Notes under the pieces: model-generated
Databases searched by the model: none
Told to the model about the DNA's origin: nothing
What the model saw: the letters and a program-made list of their open reading frames with translations, nothing else
In this document: positions 9,431 to 19,441 of the stretch, in pieces
Numbering within the stretch: the stretch's first letter is position 1
Layout of the letters: each line of letters starts with the position of its first letter
Position numbers and translations under genes: made by a program
DNA from: an uncultured Porphyromonadaceae bacterium
GTDB taxonomy: Bacteria > Bacteroidota > Bacteroidia > Bacteroidales > Muribaculaceae
DNA: 49,174 nt
NCBI GenBank assembly: GCA_946553045.1
Contig: CAMNRO010000018.1
Coordinates: 1 to 49,174, forward strand
Reading direction: 5' to 3'

Positions 9431-10098
9431 AATTTATCACATTATGCATCGCAGCGATTATTTCGCTGTCTTCTATGACTGCCGAGGCTCAGAGCCTCAA
9501 GGATATTCTTGGCGGTCTTGCCGGCTCTGCTGCCGGTTCTTCTGATTCCACCCGTACATCATCGTCCAATCCTCTGGGGGCGCTGGGGTCTATCCTCGGA
9601 AATGTCATTGCCAACGATAAATTCACGGTCGACGATATTGTCGGCAGCTGGAACTACAGTTCGCCGGCAGTTTCTTTCCAGTCGGACAATGCCCTCAAGA
9701 AAATCGGCGGAGCAGGAGCCGCTACTGCCATCGAAGACAAGCTGGCGCCATATTACAAGACAATAGGACTCACCGGCACCACTCTTACCGTAGAAGCCGA
9801 CCACAGCTTCACGATGAAGCTCGGTGTGGCTCAGCTAAAAGGTACTGTCGAGAAAGCTGAAGACGGTGGACTTGTGTTCGCCTTCAATGCTTTCGGAAAA
9901 GTCAGCCTCGGCAAGGTTTCCGCTCATGCCACGAAGGTAGGTTCGACACTCAATCTCACTTTCGATGCCACTAAATTGATTCAGATTCTTACCAAAGTGG
10001 CCGGAGTTCTCAACAACTCTACCCTTAAGGCTGTTACAAATCTGGTTAACTCTTACGACGGAATTTATATTGGATTCAAACTCAACAAGCAGTCTTGA
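9427..10098 (+). CDS. Exported DUF4923-like protein
   Basis: This 223-residue secreted protein is probably periplasmic or on the outer-membrane inner face. The signal peptide (1-21) ends near AEA-QSL. A low-complexity Gly/Ser/Ala linker (GGLAGSAAGSSDSTRTSSSNPLGALGSILG) follows, then a compact domain with VDDIVGSWNYSSPAVSF, which starts like a lipocalin-type or DUF4923 beta-barrel domain, and a C-terminal YDGIYIGFKLNK. Function is unknown. The ATG overlaps the upstream dehydratase stop by 4 nt, so it is translated with it. The coupling suggests, but does not show, an envelope-related role. Confidence 0.7.
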   Translation: MKFITLCIAAIISLSSMTAEAQSLKDILGGLAGSAAGSSDSTRTSSSNPLGALGSILGNVIANDKFTVDDIVGSWNYSSPAVSFQSDNALKKIGGAGAATAIEDKLAPYYKTIGLTGTTLTVEADHSFTMKLGVAQLKGTVEKAEDGGLVFAFNAFGKVSLGKVSAHATKVGSTLNLTFDATKLIQILTKVAGVLNNSTLKAVTNLVNSYDGIYIGFKLNKQS

Positions 10099-10110
10099 TT
10101 CGACCGATAT

Positions 10111-10154
10111 TAACAGCGCAGGGAGGCTTTTGCAAAAGCCTCCCTGCGCTGTTA
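10111..10154. terminator. 44-bp perfect palindrome between convergent genes, probable bidirectional terminator
   Basis: The two 22-nt halves are exact reverse complements, centred on TTTTGCAAAA at about 10128-10137. It sits between the stop of the DUF4923-like gene (10098) and the stop of the S41 protease gene (10167, minus strand). Neither side has a T-tract outside the stem, so it is not a textbook intrinsic terminator. Confidence 0.65.
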
Positions 10155-10166
10155 TCGTACCTTATG

Positions 10167-11261
10167 TCAGTCGTGGGGCATATGGCGGGTCAGCCTTGTC
10201 TCCGACGGTGGATTCTTATCTTCTGCAGCTCGATTGAGCACATCGATGGCAAACTCGAGAATCGTATCGATGCCGTTTGCCTCCTGCTCAGGGTCCATAT
10301 CAATTTTGCCGCCGGGAGTAGGGTCTACGCCATGCTCGGTGAGGTGCATTTCAGGGTCGTAGACCGGCGAACCTGAGAATCGCACGCTCCAGCCGCACGG
10401 CAGTTCCGATGAAAATGGCATGCCGCTGCCTCCGCCGGTCACATCGCCGACTACAGCGACATGGGGCAGCAATTTCATCACAGACACAAAGTTGTTGGCG
10501 GCGCTGAAGGTGCTGCGGTTTGTGAGCACGATGACCGGTTTCAGCCAGCGCACATGATTTTCGGCCGGGTCATAATAGTAGGCGTATGGCTCGGAAAAAT
10601 CATTGTGGCCCGGCCCGGTCTTGTGGCATATATATCCGGCGCATATCCGCTTGTCGAGGAAGTGCGATACCAGGCGTTCGACATTGGTCATGTCGCCTCC
10701 GCCATTATCGCGCACGTCTATGATAAGGCCGTCTGTCTCGCGCATGGAATAGAGCATTTCGTCGACAAAGGCTTCGCCGAACGATGCGGCGAAAGACGAG
10801 TAGTGCATGTAGCCCACATTGCGGTCTTCAAGTATTTTATAGATAATGCCGTTGCCGGAATAATAGTTGAAATCAAGATAGTGTTCCTGAATCAGGCGCA
10901 GATTGAAATTCTGAGGATAATCGCTCCACCAGTTGCGGTAATACGACACGTTGAACCACGAAATAAGGTTGGTGTGTCCGTCTTTGAGCTCGTCGAGCAT
11001 AGCTGCGCAATGGAAAAAAAGGTCTTTTTCTTTCCATTCGGGGTCGATTGTCGCGCGATAGCGCTCGCCTGTTTCTTTCCAGTCTATGTCTTTGCTTCCG
11101 AAGAAGCAGTAGTGTTGGTCGATAATGGTCCACAGCGCGTCGAAGTTGCCGTAGAGGTCATTCTCCCATGTTTCTATAGAGTGGCAGCCTCCCAGCGACG
11201 CCGAAATTGCCGCTGCTGTGGCTGCGGCGGCTATGTTTTTATATATAGCTTTGAATTTCAT
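10167..11261 (-). CDS. S41-family peptidase, lipoprotein (tricorn/CtpA-like)
   Basis: This 364-residue serine protease is anchored by a lipid at Cys26 (lipobox LGGC). A helical N-terminal region (30-100) contains the conserved KDGHT motif (93-97). The protease core follows with IIDVRDNGGGD (180-190) and the nucleophile segment STFSAANNF, Ser253 being the likely catalytic serine. The CtpA-type Lys after the nucleophile is replaced by a Gly-rich stretch (GDVTGGGSG, 272-280), which points to the tricorn-like branch that uses a His base, perhaps His96. I see no clear PDZ domain. It starts 1 nt after the DUF3316-like gene ends and is the last gene of the parC operon. Its substrate is unknown. Confidence 0.88.
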   Translation of the reverse strand: MKFKAIYKNIAAAATAAAISASLGGCHSIETWENDLYGNFDALWTIIDQHYCFFGSKDIDWKETGERYRATIDPEWKEKDLFFHCAAMLDELKDGHTNLISWFNVSYYRNWWSDYPQNFNLRLIQEHYLDFNYYSGNGIIYKILEDRNVGYMHYSSFAASFGEAFVDEMLYSMRETDGLIIDVRDNGGGDMTNVERLVSHFLDKRICAGYICHKTGPGHNDFSEPYAYYYDPAENHVRWLKPVIVLTNRSTFSAANNFVSVMKLLPHVAVVGDVTGGGSGMPFSSELPCGWSVRFSGSPVYDPEMHLTEHGVDPTPGGKIDMDPEQEANGIDTILEFAIDVLNRAAEDKNPPSETRLTRHMPHD

Positions 11262-11262
11262 G

Positions 11263-12105
11263 TCAGTAGAGGGCGTTTATGATTTTGGCGTCGTGTGCTG
11301 AATTGTTTTTCGGACCGAGCGACAGCCATTCGCAGACAATGCCGACAACTGCGGCATGTTCGACGCGTCGTGTGACGATATGCGATGCTTTGGTCGAAAG
11401 AATGTTGCATCTGTAGCCGAGCCGCATGGTCGTGCGGCCGAAACGGAGGTCGAGGCTAAGCAGATTGTTGAGGCCGAAATAGTTTCCTGGCCATGCCCCG
11501 CGTACAAGATTCTTGTGGTTGCCGAGATATATCTCGTAGTATAGTTCGCCGTATGCCGGCGAGAAGAATATGCCGGTGAGAGGGAGTTCGGACTGATAGC
11601 GTGCGCATACGGGCAGCTTCCCAAGGTGTGTGTTCCACGCCACCGCACCGAGGGCGTTTATGGTCCACGCAGCTTTGGCGGCTACCGGATTATTGCTGTT
11701 GCGCGGGTTATAGAATGCACCGACATCTATGCCAGTGCTTCCGCCGCCATAGACACTCCATCCGTTGCCGAGTTTCCATCGGTGAGCCATGCCCCATCGC
11801 AAGTCTAACGCAACATTCCACATTCGGGCGTTTTTGGCCGGGTTGCTGGCCCGCTGAAGGTCAAGGCGTCCCTGGAGCTGCATTACCCAGCGCTCAGGCG
11901 AAAATTTCATGGCCTGAAGGCGTTCGTAGCCGAGGGCTATATCCCATCCCGAATATTTCAGCGGCGAAAGATAGGTTTCGGCAATGTGTGAGGAGCCGGC
12001 CTCGAACGTATAGGCGGAAAGGACCGGGCGTTCGGTGGTCTGCGCGCCGGCGGCTGCCGCGCACAGGCACAGCAGCACGGCGGCAAGTATTTTAGGCGTT
12101 TTCAT
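11263..12105 (-). CDS. DUF3316-like exported beta-barrel protein
   Basis: This 280-residue protein has a clear signal peptide (1-21, AAAGA-QTT). Aromatic and glycine patterns alternate as in an outer-membrane barrel (SGWDIALGYERLQAM, WSVYGGGSTGIDVG, LDLRFGRTTMRLGYRCN). It resembles the Bacteroidales DUF3316 family; the function is not known. Its start lies 14 nt inside the 3' end of parC in another frame and its stop is 1 nt before the S41 protease start, so all three genes appear co-translated. The C-terminus does not end in the usual barrel Phe. Confidence 0.7.
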   Translation of the reverse strand: MKTPKILAAVLLCLCAAAAGAQTTERPVLSAYTFEAGSSHIAETYLSPLKYSGWDIALGYERLQAMKFSPERWVMQLQGRLDLQRASNPAKNARMWNVALDLRWGMAHRWKLGNGWSVYGGGSTGIDVGAFYNPRNSNNPVAAKAAWTINALGAVAWNTHLGKLPVCARYQSELPLTGIFFSPAYGELYYEIYLGNHKNLVRGAWPGNYFGLNNLLSLDLRFGRTTMRLGYRCNILSTKASHIVTRRVEHAAVVGIVCEWLSLGPKNNSAHDAKIINALY

Positions 12106-14839
12106 TTTCCAGATCTGTGAATAGACGCTCCTGACCGACGATTTCGTCGCGTATCTGGTCGTCGGAGAGCTCGGGCTCTATGTCGGTCTGCTCAATGGCC
12201 GGAGCTTCCTGGCTGTCTTCGGCAGCGGCATCGGGACGCTTGGGCTCGAGTTCTACTATTTCAGCCAGATTCCACGTGGTGAGGCGCTTTCCGCGGGCCT
12301 TGAACGATTTTACTCCGATGAATTCTTCGGCATCGATTGTCACGGCCGGCCGCGAGGCGTCATCGCCTCCGAAGCGGAGTTCGAACATTGGCGCATCGTG
12401 GTCTGAAAGTTTCAGCAGGCGAGAGCGGGCATCGTCGCCGATGAAGCGCTGATGCTTTCCCGAGTCTTCGAATGTGAATCGCTTGAGGTACGGATAGCCT
12501 TGTTCGGCATCGAAAAGGGCCGCTGTCCAGACTTGTTTTGGCCTGAATTTCTCGATGAGCAGAATCTTGTCTTCGTAGTGGTTTGTGACGTCGAAATTGG
12601 TGGTATAGAACTCTCCGGAGGGCAGCAGTACCAGAATGCGGTCTGTTCCGGCAAATTCTCCAAGGAAATTGCCTCGGCCGTCGTAGTTGAGGCGCATTAC
12701 GTCGGGGTCGAACCACACTTCGCGTCCGCCAAGTGTGGAGGCTCCGCGCTCTTTGAGCGAGAAACGATGCACTTCGTTCTTGGTGACCAGGTTGCCTCGG
12801 GCTGCACGGCCCTTGATGTCGAGTTTTCCGAAATCGACGTCGAAAGTCAGATTCTTCAGACGCTGTTTGGGCTTGAGGGTCACTTTTACAACTTCGGCCT
12901 CGCCGTTGGGGTTGGCGCTGAACCATACTACCCGGGAGCCCTGTGTGCCCTGAGTGAGGTCGTATTCCTTGTCGCGTGTGAGGCCGGTGGCGGCGAAGCG
13001 CTTCATATAATATATGCCTCCGCGGCCGTTCTGATATATCACATTGTATATCGTGCGAGTGTCGTTTCGCTTGAATACGTTGATATATAGCACGTTTTTG
13101 CCTACAGAGAGCTTGTCCTGCACGCGCACTATCTTGTATCTGCCATCGCGGTAGAATATTATGATGTCGTCGATGGTAGAACAGTTGCACACGAACTCGT
13201 CTTTTTTCAGCGAAGTGCCTATGAAGCCTTCTTCGCGGTTTATATAGAGCTTTTCGTTTGCCTCGGCAACAGTGGCGGCCTGGATATTGTCGAAGCTGCG
13301 AATTGCGGTGCGTCGTGGATATGCGGCGCCGTATTTTTCCTTGAGATAGGTGTACCACTCCACCGTGACATCGTCGATGTGCTCCAGGCGGTCGAGGGTG
13401 CGCGAGATACGTCCGCGGAGGTCATGCAGAAGTTTCTCTGCCTCGTCTGAGTTGAAGCGGAGAATTCTCTTCATCTTTATTTCGAGAAGACGCAGTATGT
13501 CGTCGCGTGTCACTTCGCGTGTCAGAGAGGGCTTATAAGGCTCGAGGCGGCTGTCTACATGTGCTATGGCCGCGTCGAGGTTGGGCGCTTCTTCATACTG
13601 GCGGTCTTTGTATATCCTCTCTTCGATGAATATCTTTTCAAGCGAGGCATCGAGCAGTTTCTCGCGGGTTTCTGCGAGCTCTACTTCGAGTTCGGAGCGT
13701 ATGATTCTCTTGGTGGTCTCGACACTGTGGCGTAGCACGTCGCTGACGCCGAGGAAACACGGTTTTTTGTCGCGGATTACGCAGCAGTTGGGCGATATGT
13801 TTACTTCGCAGTCTGTAAAGGCATAGAGGGCGTCGATTGTCTTGTCGCTCGATGTGCCGGGAATAAGGTGCACGAGAACCGACGCTTCGGCAGCGGTGTT
13901 GTCTTCTACTTTTCGTATTTTTATCTGTCCGCGCTCGAAAGCCTTCAGAATCGACTCTATGAGGGAGCCGGATGTTTTGCCGAATGGCAGTTCGGAGATG
14001 TTGAGGGTCTTGGAATCGATTTTTTCGATTTTTGCTCTTACCTTGACTCCGCCGCCGCGTTTGCCGTCGTTGTAGCGGGCTATGTCGATGGTGCCGCCTG
14101 TCGCGAAGTCGGGATAAAGCTCGAAATCTTCGCCGCGCACGCAGGCTATGGATGCGTCGAGAAGCTCGTTGAAATTATGCGGAAGGATTTTTGAAGACAA
14201 ACCGACCGCAATGCCTTCAGCCCCCTGAGCCAGCAATAAAGGGAACTTGGTGGGAAGTGTCACCGGCTCGCGTTTGCGGCCGTCGTAGCTGAGAGTCCAT
14301 TCGGTCACCTTGGGGTTGAAAAGCACCTCGGAGGCAAAGAGGCTAAGGCGCGCTTCTATGTAACGCGCTGCTGCCGCTGCCGTTCCGGTGAGAATGTTGC
14401 CCCAGTTACCCTGAGTTTCCACCAGGAGGTCTTTCTGGCCAAGCTGCACGAGCGCCTCTTTGATAGATGCGTCTCCGTGGGGGTGGTACTGCATGGTGGT
14501 TCCGACGATGTTGGCAACCTTGTTGAATCGACCGTCGTCGATGGTCTTCATTGCATGCAGTATTCGGCGCTGCACCGGTTTGAGACCGTCTTCTATTTCA
14601 GGAACGGCGCGTTCGAGAATCACATAGGAGGCATATTCGAGAAACCATGTCTGATACATGCCGCGCAGATGATGGCGCACGACATCTTCTGCCGCCGTAT
14701 ATGGGCGGCGGGGTGCCGGTGTTTCTTCGGCCGCAGTATCTTCGTCGTCCTGTTCGTCGGCGGTTTCTGTGGCTTCAGTATCTGTTATCGGTTCTTCTGG
14801 CAGGTTCTCGGGGTATCTTTCGTCGTTTTCTTCACTCAT
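12092..14839 (-). CDS. parC: DNA topoisomerase IV subunit A
   Basis: This 915-residue type IIA topoisomerase breakage-reunion subunit decatenates daughter chromosomes with ParE, which is not in the window. An acidic low-complexity extension covers residues 1-45. The winged-helix/tower core follows with GLKPVQRRIL (85-94), HPHGDAS (119-125) and the catalytic Tyr160 in AAARYIEARLS. A coiled-coil tower (about 380-500) and a C-terminal beta-pinwheel (about 540-830) then lead to an acidic tail. The alternative, GyrA, is less likely because there is no GyrA box of the QRRGGKG type in the C-terminal domain. In the quinolone region, the position of E. coli GyrA Ser83 is Ala124 and that of Asp87 is Glu128. 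A -7 element lies just upstream. Confidence 0.93.
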   Translation of the reverse strand: MSEENDERYPENLPEEPITDTEATETADEQDDEDTAAEETPAPRRPYTAAEDVVRHHLRGMYQTWFLEYASYVILERAVPEIEDGLKPVQRRILHAMKTIDDGRFNKVANIVGTTMQYHPHGDASIKEALVQLGQKDLLVETQGNWGNILTGTAAAAARYIEARLSLFASEVLFNPKVTEWTLSYDGRKREPVTLPTKFPLLLAQGAEGIAVGLSSKILPHNFNELLDASIACVRGEDFELYPDFATGGTIDIARYNDGKRGGGVKVRAKIEKIDSKTLNISELPFGKTSGSLIESILKAFERGQIKIRKVEDNTAAEASVLVHLIPGTSSDKTIDALYAFTDCEVNISPNCCVIRDKKPCFLGVSDVLRHSVETTKRIIRSELEVELAETREKLLDASLEKIFIEERIYKDRQYEEAPNLDAAIAHVDSRLEPYKPSLTREVTRDDILRLLEIKMKRILRFNSDEAEKLLHDLRGRISRTLDRLEHIDDVTVEWYTYLKEKYGAAYPRRTAIRSFDNIQAATVAEANEKLYINREEGFIGTSLKKDEFVCNCSTIDDIIIFYRDGRYKIVRVQDKLSVGKNVLYINVFKRNDTRTIYNVIYQNGRGGIYYMKRFAATGLTRDKEYDLTQGTQGSRVVWFSANPNGEAEVVKVTLKPKQRLKNLTFDVDFGKLDIKGRAARGNLVTKNEVHRFSLKERGASTLGGREVWFDPDVMRLNYDGRGNFLGEFAGTDRILVLLPSGEFYTTNFDVTNHYEDKILLIEKFRPKQVWTAALFDAEQGYPYLKRFTFEDSGKHQRFIGDDARSRLLKLSDHDAPMFELRFGGDDASRPAVTIDAEEFIGVKSFKARGKRLTTWNLAEIVELEPKRPDAAAEDSQEAPAIEQTDIEPELSDDQIRDEIVGQERLFTDLENENA

Positions 14840-14865
14840 TGCAGGCGATGATTGGCTTTATTCCA

Positions 14866-14873
14866 CAAAAATA
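14866..14873 (-). promoter_or_regulatory. -7 element for parC operon
   Basis: On the minus strand this reads TATTTTTG, matching TAnnTTTG, about 20 nt before the expected start of a short parC leader. No clear -33 TTG is present at the right distance. Read-through from the upstream chaperone genes is also possible. Confidence 0.45.
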
Positions 14874-14928
14874 GTGAAAAAAAACGAAAATCACGGTCCT
14901 TTGTTTCCCCTTTTCTGCGTGGCGGCAT

Positions 14929-15780
14929 TCAGAGAGGATTGCCGTTGGGGAATGTCAGAGTTCCGTTGTCGAGAGCCTGTTCATAGAGGTCTTTGAGCAG
15001 TTCGGCGTCGTATGCCTGGCGGTTTCGGGTGAGAAGACGTTCCCGAATTATTGGTTCGGCCGCTTCGAATGGCAGCGGAGAGCCGGCGGGAAGATAGTCG
15101 GATACATGCAGCAGATATGTGTAGCCGTCCTGCGATATGTCGAGCGGTTTTCCTGCTTTGAGAAACGCTGCTGGCGACGCTATTTCGGTGGGTATTCTGG
15201 TTTCAATCTGTTCCCAGTCAATCCATAGTTCGCGGAAATAATCGTAATGCAGCGCTGTTTTGGGAGCTTCTTTCTCAAGACGGTCCATGTCGTCGGCTTT
15301 GGCGGAAGTGTACAGTCGCTTCAGCAGGCGGAGATTGGAGGCTTCGTTGGGCACTTTGAGATATACGCCTCGCACTAGAGGCCTCTCAAGCACAAAATCG
15401 GCCTTATGGGTTTCATAGTATGCTCTCAGTGAATCTTCCGAGAATATGGAATTAGCCTGGGTGGCCATGGCGCGCCGATATTGACTCATGATGAGGTTGA
15501 GACGGTACTCGGACGTAAGCCGGTCTATTTCTGCGATATCGACAGCTTCTGCTGCGAGCCGCTCTACCAGGCGCGCTTCAATCCAGCGGCGTATGTACGC
15601 ATGCGCATACGAGGTGCTGTCCTCGGCCGAGAGGCCTCCGGGAAGGGCTTTCTTCAGTTCGGTGCGTGTGAGCATGGCTTTGCCGACGGTAGCAATTGAA
15701 TCGCCGCCGCCTGCATTGCTGCTTCTTTCACACGATGACAGGGCAAGAAGCACAAAGGCAATAAATGCCGCTTTTTTCAC
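14929..15780 (-). CDS. Periplasmic SurA/PpiC-related lipoprotein without a visible rotamase domain
   Basis: This 283-residue protein starts with GTG at 15780. It has a lipobox LSSC (Cys17) and a chaperone-like N-terminal region (IATVGKAMLTRTELKKAL, the usual start of SurA-type proteins), then helical segments and a C-terminal helix pair. I do not see the parvulin signature found twice in its neighbour, so it may be a chaperone only. The GTGA overlap (15777-15780) with the stop of the SurA-like gene shows translational coupling. The two probably work together on outer-membrane protein folding. Confidence 0.75.
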   Translation of the reverse strand: MKKAAFIAFVLLALSSCERSSNAGGGDSIATVGKAMLTRTELKKALPGGLSAEDSTSYAHAYIRRWIEARLVERLAAEAVDIAEIDRLTSEYRLNLIMSQYRRAMATQANSIFSEDSLRAYYETHKADFVLERPLVRGVYLKVPNEASNLRLLKRLYTSAKADDMDRLEKEAPKTALHYDYFRELWIDWEQIETRIPTEIASPAAFLKAGKPLDISQDGYTYLLHVSDYLPAGSPLPFEAAEPIIRERLLTRNRQAYDAELLKDLYEQALDNGTLTFPNGNPL

Positions 15781-17687
15781 TGTAAATTCTTGAAAACCTT
15801 TTTGTTTACTTTTACTTTATACTTTTTGTGCAGTTCTTTTACCCATTCTTTGTCCAGGGCAGTCTGATAGTCTGTGAGAGCGGCACCGCGTACGTCTGCG
15901 GCCTCTTCGGGAGCATTGATGATACGGCCCTTGTATGCCGCATAGTATTTCCAGCGCGAATTTGTTCCGTCGGCCGGACGTTCGGCTCCGAATCCGAGAT
16001 AGTCGGTGATAGGATTCTCACCACGGGCTGCCACGACGCGCTCGATTTTAATCTCGCGGTTGAAGCGTTCGCGCATTTTGCGCACGAATTCTGTCGGGTC
16101 GTCGGTCGATAGCGAATCGGCGAAGTCCAGAGCAGCGGAGAGGGTAGTGTCGTTGGACGCGAAAATGATGTAGCTTTTGAATTTAGGGCTTTCCCATTTG
16201 TAGTCGGCAGAGTGGGCGCGGAAGAATTTTTCCAGTCCTTCGCGGTCGGAGGCTGCCTTATCCCATACTTTTCGGTTGGATACTTCGTATAGGAGTATGC
16301 CGTCGTGATATTCGTTTAGGAGATTGCGGAACTCGGCATTCTCGGTTGCGAGACGTTGCCGTTCGTTTTCTACGAGAATGTCATCGAGAAGATCGCCGGT
16401 TGCCGCAGTTATAGACGCCATAGGATTGACGGGTAACTGTATGTCGGGCACTCGGGCAATTGCGTCTGTTGCATGTATTTCGCCGCCGTTGTAGGTTGCC
16501 ACTACGGGATTCATCTGCACGATTCTGCTTAGAACGGTTGAATCGCACACCCCGTTGTTCGCGTCGATGACCGCACGCAGCTGGTCGAGTGCGCCCTGCG
16601 ATATTACGGCATTGTTTTCTTTGCGGAGACGTGCCAAGACGGCTTTTTCAGGAAGAATTCCACGTTCGTCAGAGGCTATTTTGGCTTCTATGCCTTCGCG
16701 GGCGTCGTCCAGCGACGGAATGCCGCGGTGGTTGGTGCGGTGGATTATGTGCCAGCCAAAGGCTGTTTTTACAGGCTTGGAAATTGCTCCGTCTTTGAGT
16801 GCGAACGAGGCGCTGTCGAACTCTGCCACCATGGCGCCGCGGCCGAACCAGCCTAATTTGCCACCCTTCTGGGCCGAACCCGGGTCTTCGGAGAACCGTC
16901 GCGCGAGCTCTCCGAAATCGGCACCGCCCTTGGCTACTTTATATATAGAATCGGCCAGGGCTTTCTTGGCGGCTGCCTGAGATTCGTCGAGGCCGCGAGT
17001 CATCAGAAGGATATGTTCGGCCTCTACTTCGCCTTGTGCGGGAGTGCGTTTTTCAACACGGATAAGGTGATACCCCATGCCTGAATTTACCACTTCCGAT
17101 ATGGAGCCGGCCGGAGTCTGATAGGCAGCTTCTTCGAATGTCCACGGGAAACGTCCGGGCACCACATAGCCCATCAGGCCTCCCTGCTGGGCCGAGTAGC
17201 GGTCTGCCGAATACTGGCGGGCGGCGTCTTCGAAGCTTGTCGCACCGCTTGCTATGGCTGCCTTGATGGAGTCGAGTTTAGCTATGTTCTCCTGCTGGAG
17301 CGGAAGCATGATATGACTCGCAAGAACATCTTCGGTGAAATGGCTGTATGCCTGGCGGACAAGCTTTTCGGCCACGGAGTCGTCGCGGAAATAGGGCTTC
17401 GAAAGGTCTCTGACGAAACTTTCGTACTCGCTGGTGAACTCCGGCGTGCGGTCGAGGCCTTCGTGGAGCGCATCGGCCACTTTCAGCTTGTAGTTGATGA
17501 ACATACCCAGGTATTCGTCGAGGCTCTGGGACTGCATCTGCTGGGTATTGTTCTTGTTATAGAGGTATTCGAATTCGCTGACATGTACCTCCTTGCCGTC
17601 GACTGTCATAAGCACCGGGTCGTTGGCGCCGGCATAGAGGGCCGCCGCAATCGAGATAGCCGCAAGGCTCAGTATCTTTCGTTTCAT
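15777..17687 (-). CDS. SurA-like periplasmic peptidyl-prolyl isomerase with two parvulin domains
   Basis: This is a 636-residue periplasmic foldase/chaperone for outer-membrane proteins. The ATG at 17687 is chosen because it opens a signal peptide (MKRKILSLAAISIAAALYAG); a longer frame reaches 17750 but is not signal-like and would run into the guaB terminator. The N-terminal chaperone region (25-110) begins DPVLMTVDGKEVHVSEFEYLYNKN. Parvulin domain 1 spans about 115-215 (LASHIML, QQGGLMGYVVPG, GYHLIRVEKR) and parvulin domain 2 about 220-320 (AEHILL, QKGGKLGWFGRG, GWHIIHR). A long C-terminal chaperone region of about 300 residues follows. It lies between the guaB terminator and the coupled lipoprotein partner. 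Confidence 0.9.
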   Translation of the reverse strand: MKRKILSLAAISIAAALYAGANDPVLMTVDGKEVHVSEFEYLYNKNNTQQMQSQSLDEYLGMFINYKLKVADALHEGLDRTPEFTSEYESFVRDLSKPYFRDDSVAEKLVRQAYSHFTEDVLASHIMLPLQQENIAKLDSIKAAIASGATSFEDAARQYSADRYSAQQGGLMGYVVPGRFPWTFEEAAYQTPAGSISEVVNSGMGYHLIRVEKRTPAQGEVEAEHILLMTRGLDESQAAAKKALADSIYKVAKGGADFGELARRFSEDPGSAQKGGKLGWFGRGAMVAEFDSASFALKDGAISKPVKTAFGWHIIHRTNHRGIPSLDDAREGIEAKIASDERGILPEKAVLARLRKENNAVISQGALDQLRAVIDANNGVCDSTVLSRIVQMNPVVATYNGGEIHATDAIARVPDIQLPVNPMASITAATGDLLDDILVENERQRLATENAEFRNLLNEYHDGILLYEVSNRKVWDKAASDREGLEKFFRAHSADYKWESPKFKSYIIFASNDTTLSAALDFADSLSTDDPTEFVRKMRERFNREIKIERVVAARGENPITDYLGFGAERPADGTNSRWKYYAAYKGRIINAPEEAADVRGAALTDYQTALDKEWVKELHKKYKVKVNKKVFKNLQ

Positions 17688-17710
17688 ATTTATGCTTCTG
17701 TACTTAACTG

Positions 17711-17754
17711 AAAAATGCGGTGTGTCGTTCTCTGACGAACGACACCCCACATTT
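17711..17754 (-). terminator. Intrinsic terminator of guaB
   Basis: On the minus strand a 9-bp stem (17737-17745 with 17722-17730, loop 17731-17736) is extended by imperfect outer pairing and followed by TTTTT at 17715-17711. It lies just after the guaB stop and before the SurA-like gene start. Confidence 0.85.
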
Positions 17755-17777
17755 ATGTTAACGTATGGAATTTCGCT

Positions 17778-19271
<1,494 letters not shown>

Positions 19272-19281
19272 TTATTGCACG

Positions 19282-19312
19282 CAAAGTTACGCAATTTTCG
19301 CCATTCCACAAA
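19282..19312 (-). promoter_or_regulatory. guaB promoter
   Basis: On the minus strand: TTTG (19312-19309), a 19-nt spacer, then TAACTTTG (19289-19282). Both boxes fit the Bacteroidetes consensus. The leader to the ATG is about 20 nt. Confidence 0.78.
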
Positions 19313-19406
19313 ATGCGGGTCGCTTTATTTGGAAAATTATGGTCATATGTGCCACTGTTGTGAGGTCTCATATGAACGTTGATTTTAACTTTTGAAAATT
19401 TATTGA

Positions 19407-19414
19407 TAACTTTG
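19407..19414 (+). promoter_or_regulatory. -7 element for the nucleotidyltransferase/CDP-alcohol operon
   Basis: TAACTTTG matches TAnnTTTG, 28 nt before the ATG at 19442. The nearest upstream TTGs are at the wrong distances, so the -33 box is weak. Confidence 0.5.
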
Positions 19415-19441
19415 TATAAAATTGGAACAGAAATAAGATTC

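Noticed and set aside
19379-19441. Longer N-terminus for the nucleotidyltransferase
   Set aside because: The added 21 residues overlap the -7 promoter element, and the nucleotide-binding motif should sit at the extreme N-terminus.
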